In this document: piece after piece, positions 27,820 to 36,230 of the stretch | Position numbering within the stretch: position 1 is the stretch's first letter | Layout of the letters: the number at the start of each line of letters is the position of its first letter | Source: an uncultured Blastocatellia bacterium | GTDB taxonomy: Bacteria; Acidobacteriota; Blastocatellia; Chloracidobacteriales; Chloracidobacteriaceae | NCBI GenBank assembly: GCA_937934745.1 | Contig: CALGZC010000008.1 | Span: 32,144-96,143 of the forward strand | Direction: 5' to 3' | Length of the DNA: 64,000 bases | Position numbers and translations under genes: made by a program | Notes under the pieces: model-generated | What the model was told of the DNA's origin: nothing | Database searches by the model: none | Seen by the model: only the letters and a program-made list of their open reading frames with translations

Positions 27820-28629
27820 CTAAACTCCGATTCGCACCATTTCAAGTTGCGTCACCGGCTCTCCAAGGCACAGGGTAGCAACAGAGCGAAACCGGTCACT
27901 CGCATCGGTGACGTAAAACCGTGTGGACGGCGGTGCCTCCGGTGGCGCGACGGCGGCACGTTGCTCAAGCAGGGCTGCGACCTCCTGAGCGGCACAAGCA
28001 CCCGAGTCCACCAAGGTTACACCGGCCCCGACCACCTGTTGGATGGTTGCCGCCAGCAGCGGGTAATGCGTACAACCAAGCACCAGCGTGTCTATGCGCG
28101 CTTGGCATAGGGGCGCAAGGTACTCGTTGGCCACCATCGCCGTGACCGGATGTGCAGCCCAGCCTTCTTCCACCAAGGGGACAAACAGCGGGCAACTCCG
28201 GGCCCAGACCTGAACGCCGGGCGCTACAGCCTGAATGGCGCGGGGGTAAGCCGTACTGGCGATGGTGGCTTCCGTCCCGATGACGCCGATCCGGCCGACG
28301 CGCGTGACCGCGACGGCTGCACGCGCACCCGGCTCGATGACGCCGACCACCGGTACAGGGCACTCATCTTGCAGCAGTGTGAGCGCCAGTGACGAAGCCG
28401 TGTTGCAGGCGACGACCACAACTTTGACGCCGCAGCGGAGTAAAAATTCTGCATCCTCGCGCGCATACCGCCGGACGGTCTCTGGTGAGCGCGTCCCATA
28501 GGGAATGCGCGCCGTGTCGCCTAAATAGACAAATGATTCCTGCGGCAGCCGGGCGCGGAGCGCACGATAGACCGTCAGGCCGCCAACACCGGAGTCAAAT
28601 ACCCCAATCGGGCGCGCGTCACCCAGCAT
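27820..28629 (-). CDS. murI: Glutamate racemase MurI
   Basis: A 269-residue enzyme making D-glutamate for peptidoglycan. Motifs: IGVFDSGVGGLTV with the first catalytic region, YLGDTARIPYGTRS, VVVACNTASSLAL with the catalytic Cys, IGVIGTEATIAS, and LVLGCTHYPLL with the second catalytic Cys and its His. The ATG at 28629 falls inside the end of the SUFU-domain gene, giving an 11-base overlap on the same strand; a TTG at 28644 would enlarge it. The overlap suggests coupled translation. Confidence 0.95.
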   Translation of the reverse strand: MLGDARPIGVFDSGVGGLTVYRALRARLPQESFVYLGDTARIPYGTRSPETVRRYAREDAEFLLRCGVKVVVVACNTASSLALTLLQDECPVPVVGVIEPGARAAVAVTRVGRIGVIGTEATIASTAYPRAIQAVAPGVQVWARSCPLFVPLVEEGWAAHPVTAMVANEYLAPLCQARIDTLVLGCTHYPLLAATIQQVVGAGVTLVDSGACAAQEVAALLEQRAAVAPPEAPPSTRFYVTDASDRFRSVATLCLGEPVTQLEMVRIGV

Positions 28630-29659
28630 GCTCGGTGGGTACAACCGTTACGACGACGTCGCCGCCAATGTCGAAGCGGTACGTCCCCGGTATCGGTTTG
28701 AGCGTTTGTGCTAACCGATCCACCAGGTCCGGCGTAATGTCGAGAACCAACACACCGCTGCCGGCATCTTGAAAGCCGGCAGTCGTTGCCGGCCGGAAGA
28801 CAATCGTTTGCTTCGTACCCCAGATCAGAAACTCCCGGTCAAACTTGAGACGCGCCGGAAATAGCTCGGCAAAATCTCCCAAACCATCGGCATCCAGCTC
28901 AATATCCACCCCCTGGCGTGGTGGGTCGGCAATTTGCCACCGTGCCACTGCAACATATTCACCTTGCAGGGCCGAGCCTTCGGCGGCAATGCCATCGCGG
29001 ATGTGTGCGGCCACATCCGCCCGGTCTGTGATCGAGGAACGCTCCAAATCGGTAATCCACAACGGACAGCTCTCCTCCAGAAGCCTCAGGATGCCCCGCG
29101 TATTCCACCGCTTTGCGGCTTGCAGTTCGTCTTTGGTCAGCCCGACAATCTGCAGGAAATGCAGGCGACCATTTGGTGTGTCAATCGGTTCTAGCTCCGG
29201 GTCAGCGACAAAGGCGACTGCCGAGAGCAAGGTTGGAAGAGCCTCAAGGGTCAGCGGACCGCGCAAATCCATGTGGTGGCCCGGACGGAATGGGTTGCCG
29301 GAGTTGAAGACGTACCGCGCCAAGTTGTTGAGGAATGGAATCACCCACGTCGGGACGTTTTTATCGTCAGTAGCGCGCGCCACCCGAAACGTAAACTCGA
29401 AGCCCCACCCGCTAATGTCTGGCGCGCTACCCGGCGTCTTGGCATAAAGCTCGCTCATGCCAAAAGAAATACAGTGCCAGTGCGGCAGCGGTGTTTCACG
29501 CTCATAGAAGGAAATGCCGTCAAGTGGATCAGGTCCACCAAGGCTGTAGCGCATAATCGTGCCGAAATGGATCGGCGCGGTGTTTGGGTAGAGGCGTTCT
29601 AGGGCTTCCCGAATAGCATCAATACCGTAATCGGCCGAAGAAGAAGTAAGCGAACCCAC
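28619..29659 (-). CDS. Suppressor-of-fused (SUFU) domain protein
   Basis: A 346-residue soluble protein. The N-terminal half matches the bacterial SUFU domain: DGISFYERETPLPHWHCISFGMSELY (in part), GWGFEFTFRVA, and WVIPFLNNLARYVFNSGNPFRPGHHMDL (in part), LQIVGLTKDELQAAKRW. In animals SUFU binds Gli factors; in bacteria it is found in scattered proteins, often linked to immunity or polymorphic toxin loci, with no settled role. The rest is an unassigned beta-rich domain. Start is GTG at 29659 with AAAGGA about 9 bases upstream. It overlaps murI by 11 bases. Confidence 0.85.
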   Translation of the reverse strand: MGSLTSSSADYGIDAIREALERLYPNTAPIHFGTIMRYSLGGPDPLDGISFYERETPLPHWHCISFGMSELYAKTPGSAPDISGWGFEFTFRVARATDDKNVPTWVIPFLNNLARYVFNSGNPFRPGHHMDLRGPLTLEALPTLLSAVAFVADPELEPIDTPNGRLHFLQIVGLTKDELQAAKRWNTRGILRLLEESCPLWITDLERSSITDRADVAAHIRDGIAAEGSALQGEYVAVARWQIADPPRQGVDIELDADGLGDFAELFPARLKFDREFLIWGTKQTIVFRPATTAGFQDAGSGVLVLDITPDLVDRLAQTLKPIPGTYRFDIGGDVVVTVVPTEHAG

Positions 29660-29997
29660 AATACACGTTCCTTTCTGGTGAACCTGTTAGTCAGAACTGT
29701 TGACCTGCTCTCCGGCTGAAAGCCGGACCTCCCAGGGGAGCGACGGACAGCGTACGCCCTCATTGAGCTGATGGCGTGTTGCCGAGATCAGTCGTGGAAG
29801 CCGTGCCCTGCTTGCCGTTCGCCGCGCACCGGCCATGTCATCCACGGACAACTGGCCCGCTATGGCAGCGCCGGCGTACACCGGCTCAGTGCAACCTAAC
29901 GCACGGCAGTACACGCCGAACTCTATGCCGACCGTGTCACATTTCTGTGACCGAATCACCCAGACCAAGGGCACCCCTCCAGTCATACCCCTGGTGG
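29660..29997. other. 338-base gap between hmgA and the SUFU gene
   Basis: No convincing gene. A 16-base dyad GTCACA-TTTC-TGTGAC lies at 29936-29951, close to the hmgA stop. It could be an operator or a small hairpin, and no T-run follows it. The region must hold the promoter of the SUFU-murI unit or be read through from hmgA. Confidence 0.5.
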
Positions 29998-31080
29998 TTA
30001 GCGCCACGACAGATGATAGTCCCGCCACTCAACGGCGCGCGCCGCATCGGTAACCCGGAGTGGCCGGCGCGTATCTAGCATAACGGCGTACTCATCGGTG
30101 TGGGTCTTGCCCGGAGCCCAGCTTTTCTCGATAGCTTTCGGATGTGGTCCATGGTGGACGCCGTGTGGATGGAGGGTCAGCATGCCGGCGGCAATGTTGT
30201 CCCGACTGAAGAAATCGCCAGCGTGGTAAAACAGTACTTCGTCATAGTCAATGTTGCGGTGGTAAAACGGTACGCGTTGTGCACCGGGGGTTTCCTCTAA
30301 CGGACGCGGTACAAACGAACACACCACGAATCCTTCCCCGACGAATGTCACATGCACGCTTGGTGGGAGATGCGCCCGATGACTCATCACCGGACAGAAA
30401 TCACCGATGTTGAGCGCCCATGGATAGAGATCGCCTTTCCACCCGGCAACATCGAGCGGATGGAACGGGTAGAAAATGTGCGTCAGCTTCCCTTCTCGCC
30501 GAACACGCACCTCGTACTCCGGGGTGGTGGCCACAACCGGGACGAGTTCAGGCGTCCGAATCGCCGTGGCATCGTAGAGCGAATACTGACCCAACAGACC
30601 CCGTTCCGGCTGGCGGAGGCGCGTCCCGGCGCTTTGGATGACGAGAAAAAAACACTCGTCGGCGCAGGCAAAACGGTAGGTGGTCCCGCGCGGTATGACC
30701 AGATAATCGCCGACGCCAAAGCGCAACTGTCCGTAGTCCGTTTCTAGCACACCACATCCGCGGTGCGTAAACCACAACTCATCCCCATCGGCATTCCGCT
30801 CAAAGTAGGCGGGCGTGCCGCGTCGTCGCGCGACACCGAGCTGCACGTCAGCGTTTTCAAGCAGCACAGTCAGTCGGTCGGCGGCCGTTTCGGCCCGGTC
30901 GGCGTAAAACGCTTGGGGACGGCATTCTCCTTCAATGCGCGTCCAGCCGGTCGGTGGATGACGGTGGTAAAGATGGGAAACCGGCCCGAAAAAGCCTTCA
31001 CGCCCATGTTGTTCTTCGTAGGTACCGGCAGGAATGTCCACATGCGCCTGTTTTGTGATGAGTCCCTTGGTTTGGTACAT
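29998..31080 (-). CDS. hmgA: Homogentisate 1,2-dioxygenase
   Basis: A 360-residue cupin-type iron enzyme that opens the ring of homogentisate in tyrosine and phenylalanine catabolism. Blocks seen: GLITKQAHVDIPAGTYEEQHGREGFFGP (in part), ELWFTHRGCGVLETDYG, GDYLVIPRGTTYRF, and the iron-site region AGMLTLHPHGVHHGPHPKAIE (in part). It is shorter than the 430-residue animal and proteobacterial enzymes, matching the compact prokaryotic form. GGAG lies 7 bases before the ATG at 31080. It diverges from a SufR-like regulator across a 99-base gap. No other pathway gene (hpd, maiA, fah) is adjacent. Confidence 0.9.
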   Translation of the reverse strand: MYQTKGLITKQAHVDIPAGTYEEQHGREGFFGPVSHLYHRHPPTGWTRIEGECRPQAFYADRAETAADRLTVLLENADVQLGVARRRGTPAYFERNADGDELWFTHRGCGVLETDYGQLRFGVGDYLVIPRGTTYRFACADECFFLVIQSAGTRLRQPERGLLGQYSLYDATAIRTPELVPVVATTPEYEVRVRREGKLTHIFYPFHPLDVAGWKGDLYPWALNIGDFCPVMSHRAHLPPSVHVTFVGEGFVVCSFVPRPLEETPGAQRVPFYHRNIDYDEVLFYHAGDFFSRDNIAAGMLTLHPHGVHHGPHPKAIEKSWAPGKTHTDEYAVMLDTRRPLRVTDAARAVEWRDYHLSWR

Positions 31081-31179
31081 CGTGCTACTCCGGGTGATCG
31101 TCGGTTGCCTTGGGAGACCAGGCTGCCAGGTCGGGCCAGTCGGGTTTCTTCTGACGGCGCGCTATGGCAAAATGTTCTC

Positions 31180-31842
31180 ATGAAGGTCAACCCTATCAGC
31201 GGAAAAGATACGCGCGAAAAGATCGTTTTTCTACTGAAAACGCGCGCTCCCCTAAGCGTTGAAGATTTAGCGACCGAGCTTTCCACCTCCGGTGTCAACG
31301 TCCGGCGCTACCTTGACGCTTTGGAGCGCGACGGGCTGATTGAGTCAACCGTCCAGCGGCGGGAGCGTGGGCGGCCGGTCCACCTGTACCGCTTGACCGA
31401 GCGCGCCGATGACCTTTTTCCGCACGCTTACGATGTGTTGAGTGTCGAAATCCTCAACCAAATCGAGCGCCGCTTTGGCCGCGATGTGGTGTGCTCGATT
31501 TTGCACGGCCGCGCCGATACCATCACCGCCAAAATCAAGCCCCGGCTGCGTGGGAAACCCCTCAAAAAGCGCGTCGAAGAGTTTGCTCGGGCATTTGAGG
31601 AAATGGGCTACCTGGTGCGGGTGGAAAGCGGGGCATCGGATGAATACATCGTCGTGATGCACCACTGCCCAGTACTGCTCATTGCGCGCGATTTTCCCGA
31701 AATCTGCGATGGCGACTGTGTGATTGCCTCTGCCACTCTGGAAGCGGAGGTGACACGCCAGTGCGCCTTATCGGAGGGAGCATCCTGTTGCCGATTCATT
31801 ATCCGTCCCCGGCCGGCTGCTTCGCCGGTGACCCTGGTGTAG
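31180..31842 (+). CDS. SufR-like winged-helix regulator with C-terminal cysteines
   Basis: A 220-residue protein. Residues 10-75 form a DeoR/ArsR-like winged helix (APLSVEDLATELSTSGVNVRRYLDALERDGLI, in part, then the RERGRPVHLYRLT wing). The C-terminal half has cysteines at 163, 176, 180, 195, 203 and 204 in HHCPVLLIARDFPEICDGDC and SEGASCCRF (in part), similar to SufR, which binds a 4Fe-4S cluster and represses suf genes. No suf genes are here; it diverges from hmgA, an iron enzyme. The frame is open to 30763, but that is inside hmgA. Its 3' end overlaps the convergent glycosyltransferase by 75 bases. Confidence 0.82.
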   Translation: MKVNPISGKDTREKIVFLLKTRAPLSVEDLATELSTSGVNVRRYLDALERDGLIESTVQRRERGRPVHLYRLTERADDLFPHAYDVLSVEILNQIERRFGRDVVCSILHGRADTITAKIKPRLRGKPLKKRVEEFARAFEEMGYLVRVESGASDEYIVVMHHCPVLLIARDFPEICDGDCVIASATLEAEVTRQCALSEGASCCRFIIRPRPAASPVTLV

Positions 31843-32907
31843 GTCTTGCTCCCGCGTTTCTCGAAACTGAGCTTCTTCGTGTGGATCGCGAAAGGTACGA
31901 ACGTAGGGCCGCCTTCGGACGGCCTCAAAAATTGCCGCCACCTCGCGATCGGTACGCCGCCGCTGGGCTTGTTCCCAGCGGCGGCGGTGCCAGACTGCCT
32001 GGCGGACGCGCCACGCCTGTCGCACAGCTTCCCGGAAGCCGCGCTGCGTAACGCCGTCGGCCAGCCACAATAACCCTGTCATGAGAAGGTGCGCCGCCCA
32101 CCAGCGACTGTCATGGAGATGAATCCAGTGCATCAGCAAGCGGTTGCGCGTGGCCGTGATCTCGACCAGACGCGGCGCAAAGCGAGGCCGAATCGTGGCG
32201 CTTGACTGATGGAAAACCACACTGCGCGGCTCATAGCGGACTTCCCAACCGCGCTTCCAGGCCCGGTAACACAGCTCGACATCTTCCCAGTAAAACGGCA
32301 CCAACAGCTCGTCAAAACCGCCGATGGCGCGGAGCTTGGCCGCGTCAAACAGGCTGTAGCCACCGCCAGCAGCCAGGGTCGGCAACGTGGCGTCGGGCGG
32401 CGTCTGATTGGGCAACACGTCGTAACTTTCAAAGACTTTCCAGTACCCACGAACACAACGGCCCAGGCGGCCGGCCCCATCAATGGCGTCGCCGCCCAGG
32501 CGCAGGGCGCGTGAGGCAACGGCAAACACAGTTGGGTTTGTAAAATGTGGCGTCAGCGGCAGCAGGGCATCAGGTGTGGTTTCAACGTCGTTGTTCAGCA
32601 GCCAAATGAGGTCGTACTGCGCCTCGGCGAAACCGACGTTGCAGGTTGGAGCAAATCCCCGGTTGACGGGCTGACGCAAGACGCGTGTAAAGTCAACCTT
32701 CTGTGCCGTCAGCCAATCGGCTGTCCCGTCCTGACTGCCGTCGTCCACCACGAGAATCTCAACCGGCGCACCGGTTGCAGCCACATACGTGCGCAGCGCC
32801 GTCACAACAGACGGGAGGAAGCGCGCCAGCAACGCCTTGCCTTCATACGTTGGGATAACGACGCTGACCGAGAAGGCAGGACAGCGTTTTGCCACGTACT
32901 CACCCAT
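31768..32907 (-). CDS. Family 2 glycosyltransferase
   Basis: A 379-residue GT-A enzyme. It begins VSVVIPTYEGKALLARFLPSV, then LVVDDGSQDGTADWL, NRGFAPTCNVG, LIWLLNNDVETTPDAL (the DXD-like metal site) and GGFDELLVPFYWEDVELCYRAWKRGWEV (in part), which match rhamnosyl/GalNAc-transferase-like GT2 proteins of surface polysaccharide synthesis. Sugar and acceptor are unknown. No other polysaccharide genes surround it. The last 25 codons overlap the end of the convergent SufR-like gene, and that C-terminal tail (charged, low complexity) is probably not conserved. Confidence 0.88.
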   Translation of the reverse strand: MGEYVAKRCPAFSVSVVIPTYEGKALLARFLPSVVTALRTYVAATGAPVEILVVDDGSQDGTADWLTAQKVDFTRVLRQPVNRGFAPTCNVGFAEAQYDLIWLLNNDVETTPDALLPLTPHFTNPTVFAVASRALRLGGDAIDGAGRLGRCVRGYWKVFESYDVLPNQTPPDATLPTLAAGGGYSLFDAAKLRAIGGFDELLVPFYWEDVELCYRAWKRGWEVRYEPRSVVFHQSSATIRPRFAPRLVEITATRNRLLMHWIHLHDSRWWAAHLLMTGLLWLADGVTQRGFREAVRQAWRVRQAVWHRRRWEQAQRRRTDREVAAIFEAVRRRPYVRTFRDPHEEAQFRETREQDLHQGHRRSSRPGTDNESATGCSLR

Positions 32908-32954
32908 GGTATCTGTCGCCCGCCGCGCCGGGTCGAATGGGAGGTTGGTGCTTC

Positions 32955-33425
32955 ATGAACATCACCTTTCTGGTGGTCGGCAAGACCAAATCGTTGCACT
33001 GGGACGCGCTGGCGCGTGATTACAGCGACCGGATTCGGTGTTTTCTCCCCTGTGAGACCAAAATCGTACGTAGCGCCGAGGCAACCATTGCTGCCGATCC
33101 AGAACTGGCCCGCGCCCGGGAAGCGAAACATATTCTGGCTGCCTTACCGACTGCGGCCGCTGTCATTGTGCTGGATGTGGCCGGTGAAGTCATCTCATCG
33201 GAGGCGTTTGCCGAAAAACTCCGCCGGTGGCGCGACACAGGCGTCCGCGATCTGTATTTTGTCATTGGCGGACGCTGGGGCGTAGCGGAGGTGGTACACC
33301 GGCGGGCAACGTGGTGCTGGTCGCTATCGCGGCTGACATTCACCCATGAGATGGCGCGGGTGCTGGCTGCCGAACAGGTGTACCGCGCCTTAACCCGCCT
33401 GGCCAACATCCCCTACGCGAAGTAA
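32955..33425 (+). CDS. rlmH: 23S rRNA pseudouridine-1915 N3-methyltransferase RlmH
   Basis: A 156-residue SPOUT methyltransferase. Features: ITFLVVGKTKSLHWDALARDYSDRI (in part), VLDVAGEVISSEAFAEKL, YFVIGGRWGV in the SAM-binding knot, and SLSRLTFTHEMARVLAAEQVYRAL (in part) near the end. RlmH modifies helix 69 of 23S rRNA on assembled ribosomes. The segment between GGRWGV and SLSRLTF (EVVHRRATWCW) is unusual but the frame is continuous and the alignment register holds, so I do not read a frameshift. The ATG at 32955 is chosen over an upstream frame to 32889. It overlaps the convergent response-regulator gene by 13 bases. Confidence 0.88.
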   Translation: MNITFLVVGKTKSLHWDALARDYSDRIRCFLPCETKIVRSAEATIAADPELARAREAKHILAALPTAAAVIVLDVAGEVISSEAFAEKLRRWRDTGVRDLYFVIGGRWGVAEVVHRRATWCWSLSRLTFTHEMARVLAAEQVYRALTRLANIPYAK

Positions 33426-34048
33426 AACAGCTTCGCTTGCCCGGTGAACAAACGACGCAACTGGTCTTCAAGGGACACCACGCCGTTGCCCACGACCGTT
33501 GCCGCCCGACCTTCACGGAAGGCAATCTGGCCGCGTGAACCGTCATTGAGGAGAAAATGCAGCGTACCGCTGCGGGCATGGTACACAATATCCCGGAGCA
33601 GGTCATCCAAAGTCTTCTGCTCCAGCGGGTTAGGGGGGGTGACGAAGTCATCGGCAAGTTCAGGCGCCGGCCGGTGCAGCAACCAATTGACCCGCTCCAG
33701 GAGTTCATTGAGCAAGAACGGCTTGGCAAGATAGTCATCAGCGCCGCACGCCATCCCGGCCAGGCGCTGTTCGACATCACCTAAAGCGCTCAGAAACAAA
33801 AAGGGAATATGAGCCAGGTTAGGGGTGAGCCGGACAAAGTCACAAACGGACAGACCTGACATTTCGGGCAGACGGATGTCACAAATGACAAGTGCAAACG
33901 GCGACGTACCGTCTAATGTGTGCCTTAGGTACACCAGCGCCTCCAATCCGTCGGCAGCGGTCATGACGGTATGACCATCCGCCTGGAGCACATCGCGAAT
34001 AAGGTCACGTAAATCGGCTTCGTCTTCAACGACAAGAATGTGCGCCAT
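33413..34048 (-). CDS. Response regulator with C-terminal PATAN/DUF4388-like domain
   Basis: A 211-residue protein. Residues 1-125 are a CheY-like receiver: acidic pair in VVEDEADL, phospho-acceptor Asp57 in VICDIRLPEMSG, Ser87 in FLSALG and Lys109 in DDYLAKPF. After a linker, LDDLLRDIVYHARSGTLHFLLNDGSRGQIAFREGRA (in part) resembles the PATAN/DUF4388 fold found in bacterial signalling proteins. There is no DNA-binding domain, so output is probably by protein contact. No kinase is adjacent. The ATG at 34048 is chosen over an extended frame to 34174 because the receiver begins there. Confidence 0.87.
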   Translation of the reverse strand: MAHILVVEDEADLRDLIRDVLQADGHTVMTAADGLEALVYLRHTLDGTSPFALVICDIRLPEMSGLSVCDFVRLTPNLAHIPFLFLSALGDVEQRLAGMACGADDYLAKPFLLNELLERVNWLLHRPAPELADDFVTPPNPLEQKTLDDLLRDIVYHARSGTLHFLLNDGSRGQIAFREGRAATVVGNGVVSLEDQLRRLFTGQAKLFYFA

Positions 34049-34235
34049 AGCCACTGATGATTCAGTCGCAGTTGTTGCCGGGTTTCTAGCATAATCAATC
34101 CAACGTCCGGCGCAAGGAACCCTGAGCGGAGGCAGTGGCCCCTCGTCAGGGGACGACGCACTTGTAGCAGGCAACTTTCTGGTGCGGATTGCGCTCTGTT
34201 CGGGCGCACGACCAACGAGGTCTATGCCTGAGCGC

Positions 34236-35132
34236 TCAATTAAGCTCGGGCGCGTGGTTTGGGAAGCGAGTTAACTCCGCGCGAAACTCGCCGATTTCAT
34301 TACCGCCACTGATGCGAACGGCGTAGCGGTCGGTGTCGTCGGTAATCCACAGCCGAATTCGACGCTCATCCGAAGGCCATCCGTTGGCGTCGGTCGGGCG
34401 CAGCGCCAGCTTGACGGTCCGGACGGTGCGCCCGGCAATGTCCAGTGTCTCGCGTCCAAGCCGCTCAACCTCGACGGCAATGACGTCACCGTTCCGGTCG
34501 TTGATGGCGAACAGGGTCTCCACTGCCCGGCCTTCAAAGTCCAGGTTGCGCGTCGCCCACAGCAACCCGGCTAAATCGTAGGTATCACCTTGCAGCTTGA
34601 CAGTGCGCATGTCGTTGATACGCGCGAGCCGTTTTGCTTGATCAAAAACCGTGACGGTGCGCTCAACACGGGCCCCTTCTTTGATGTCACTTTCCGCCCG
34701 GTAGGGCAGGCGCGTTACCGGATCGAGGTAAGTGACAAAACGGTCGTCGAGGTCAAAGAGTGCAGCTTTGACAAAACCGGTCGTCTCCGCCCGGACGACT
34801 AAGCGCAACCCTTCTCGTCCGTAAAATGTCCCTTGTTCCGCGATCTCGGTTGAAAACCGCGCCACCGGCGCGTCCCGCAAGCCGATACTTGGTGCAGTGA
34901 CCCGTACGCTGTAGGTGAGTCGCTCACCGACCAGCAACTGATGGCGTACCGGTGCAGCTTTCGCCACAGGGACGCTACCGGATGTTGCTGCCTCCGCCGG
35001 CGAGACAACGCGTGGGCGTTGGCGCGCCACGCCCGGGCCGTTCGTCCACCACAAACTTCCCGCCAACAGGGCCAGCAGGCAGACGGTGTTGACGGCTTGC
35101 CTCCTACGATTCCACATAAGGTACTCGTTCAT
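34236..35132 (-). CDS. DUF3108-family exported protein
   Basis: A 298-residue protein with an N-terminal membrane/signal segment (VNTVCLLALLAGSLWW). The body has the DUF3108 layout: LLVGERLTYSVRV, LVVRAETTGFVKAALFDLDDRFVTYLDP (in part), YRAESDIKEGARVERTVTVFD, DLAGLLWATRNLD, and the ending GEFRAELTRFP. DUF3108 proteins are periplasmic and of unknown function, possibly lipid or ligand binding. The start is ATG 35132 or 35117. It is divergent from the next exported protein across 253 bases. Confidence 0.82.
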   Translation of the reverse strand: MNEYLMWNRRRQAVNTVCLLALLAGSLWWTNGPGVARQRPRVVSPAEAATSGSVPVAKAAPVRHQLLVGERLTYSVRVTAPSIGLRDAPVARFSTEIAEQGTFYGREGLRLVVRAETTGFVKAALFDLDDRFVTYLDPVTRLPYRAESDIKEGARVERTVTVFDQAKRLARINDMRTVKLQGDTYDLAGLLWATRNLDFEGRAVETLFAINDRNGDVIAVEVERLGRETLDIAGRTVRTVKLALRPTDANGWPSDERRIRLWITDDTDRYAVRISGGNEIGEFRAELTRFPNHAPELN

Positions 35133-35385
35133 CTCCTATCCGCGTTGCGGTTTGCTTGTTGAGTCCACATCCTGCGTGAAAAGTCCTTGGTGGGGTGCAA
35201 GTTGAGGCGAAAAGTCGTTGGCAGTGCGGCTTTTGTCACCCCGATGACACTGGTGCTCTGATGCATGGTTTTCGGTGTGATGTTGGCTAGGGTACAGCCC
35301 GGAATGCGTGCCGGTTTGTATCTTTGTTTTCGTTCCGGCACAATGTGCAAGTTCGCCCCTACAGACTGCACAGGTACGTTATTCT

Positions 35386-36174
35386 ATGCTGTATTTTCGA
35401 CACCGTGACCGGCGCTGCGCCGCCACGTGGCTGCTTGGGTTCGGGCTGTTTATCTGGCTCGGTGGCGCTGCCGCCGGGCAATACATTCCTGTCAGCAGCA
35501 CAGAATTGGCACCCTACGCCGCCGGTGTCGGCCAGGATGGTGGATCACCGCCGTCCGTTGACCAAGTCACCGATCCTCCACCTGCACCGATGGACGAAAA
35601 AGCACGTACCGGCGTCAATTTTGCCTCTGGCAAGGGAACGGTTTCGATGGCCGACTACCGGCCGCTGACCAACCGTGAGCGGTGGGTTTACTATGTGCGG
35701 GCAACATACTGGAGCCCGGCTGCCTTCTTCGGTGCGGCAGGACCGGCCATCGGCGCACAAATCGGGAGCTCGCCTCCCGAATGGGGTGGCGGTGCCAAAG
35801 GGTACGGGCGGCGTTTGGCTTCGGAGTTCGCCAACAACATCGTTACCAACAGCATTCAGTCGGGACTCGCAGCACTCATCAAACATGAGCCGCGCTACGT
35901 TCGCAGCACCTACAAGGGCGTCTTGAAGCGAACGGGCCACGCCTTAGCGTTTGTGTTTGTCACCTACAATGACAACGGTAAAATCCGCCCGGCGGTGGCA
36001 AACCTGGTTGCGGACTACGGCGGCGCGTTGACCCAAATTGCTTGGTATCCGAGTCGCTACACAGTTCTGGGTGACGGTGTACGGTTTGGCAACCTGGCGC
36101 TCGGGTTCAACTTTATTGCCAATCTGATCAACGAGTTCACGCCTGACATCAAGCGCATTTTCAGGGGCAAGTAG
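35386..36174 (+). CDS. Exported protein of unknown function
   Basis: A 262-residue protein I cannot assign to a named family. A signal peptide is visible (WLLGFGLFIWLGGAAAGQ). The mature part has a proline-rich linker, then TNRERWVYYVRATYWSPAAFFGAAGPAIGAQI (in part), repeated glycine-rich and amphipathic stretches such as ASEFANNIVTNSIQSGLAALIKHEPRY (in part), and an ending GNLALGFNFIANLINEFTPDI. Similar proteins are common in acidobacterial genomes; membrane or outer-membrane association is likely. The frame extends upstream to 35308 but the signal peptide favours ATG 35386. Confidence 0.7.
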   Translation: MLYFRHRDRRCAATWLLGFGLFIWLGGAAAGQYIPVSSTELAPYAAGVGQDGGSPPSVDQVTDPPPAPMDEKARTGVNFASGKGTVSMADYRPLTNRERWVYYVRATYWSPAAFFGAAGPAIGAQIGSSPPEWGGGAKGYGRRLASEFANNIVTNSIQSGLAALIKHEPRYVRSTYKGVLKRTGHALAFVFVTYNDNGKIRPAVANLVADYGGALTQIAWYPSRYTVLGDGVRFGNLALGFNFIANLINEFTPDIKRIFRGK

Positions 36175-36230
36175 CCAGATGCCGCCGTGCGGCGACGCCG
36201 ACATTGTGCTGTGTCTAGTCGTCAGAAGCC

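Noticed and set aside
30763..31179. N-terminal extension of the SufR-like gene
   Set aside because: The frame is open but lies antisense to hmgA, and the winged helix begins right after ATG 31180.
33240..33345. Two compensating frameshifts in rlmH
   Set aside because: The segment EVVHRRATWCW looks odd, but conserved residues before and after stay in register without gaps, so divergence is the simpler reading.
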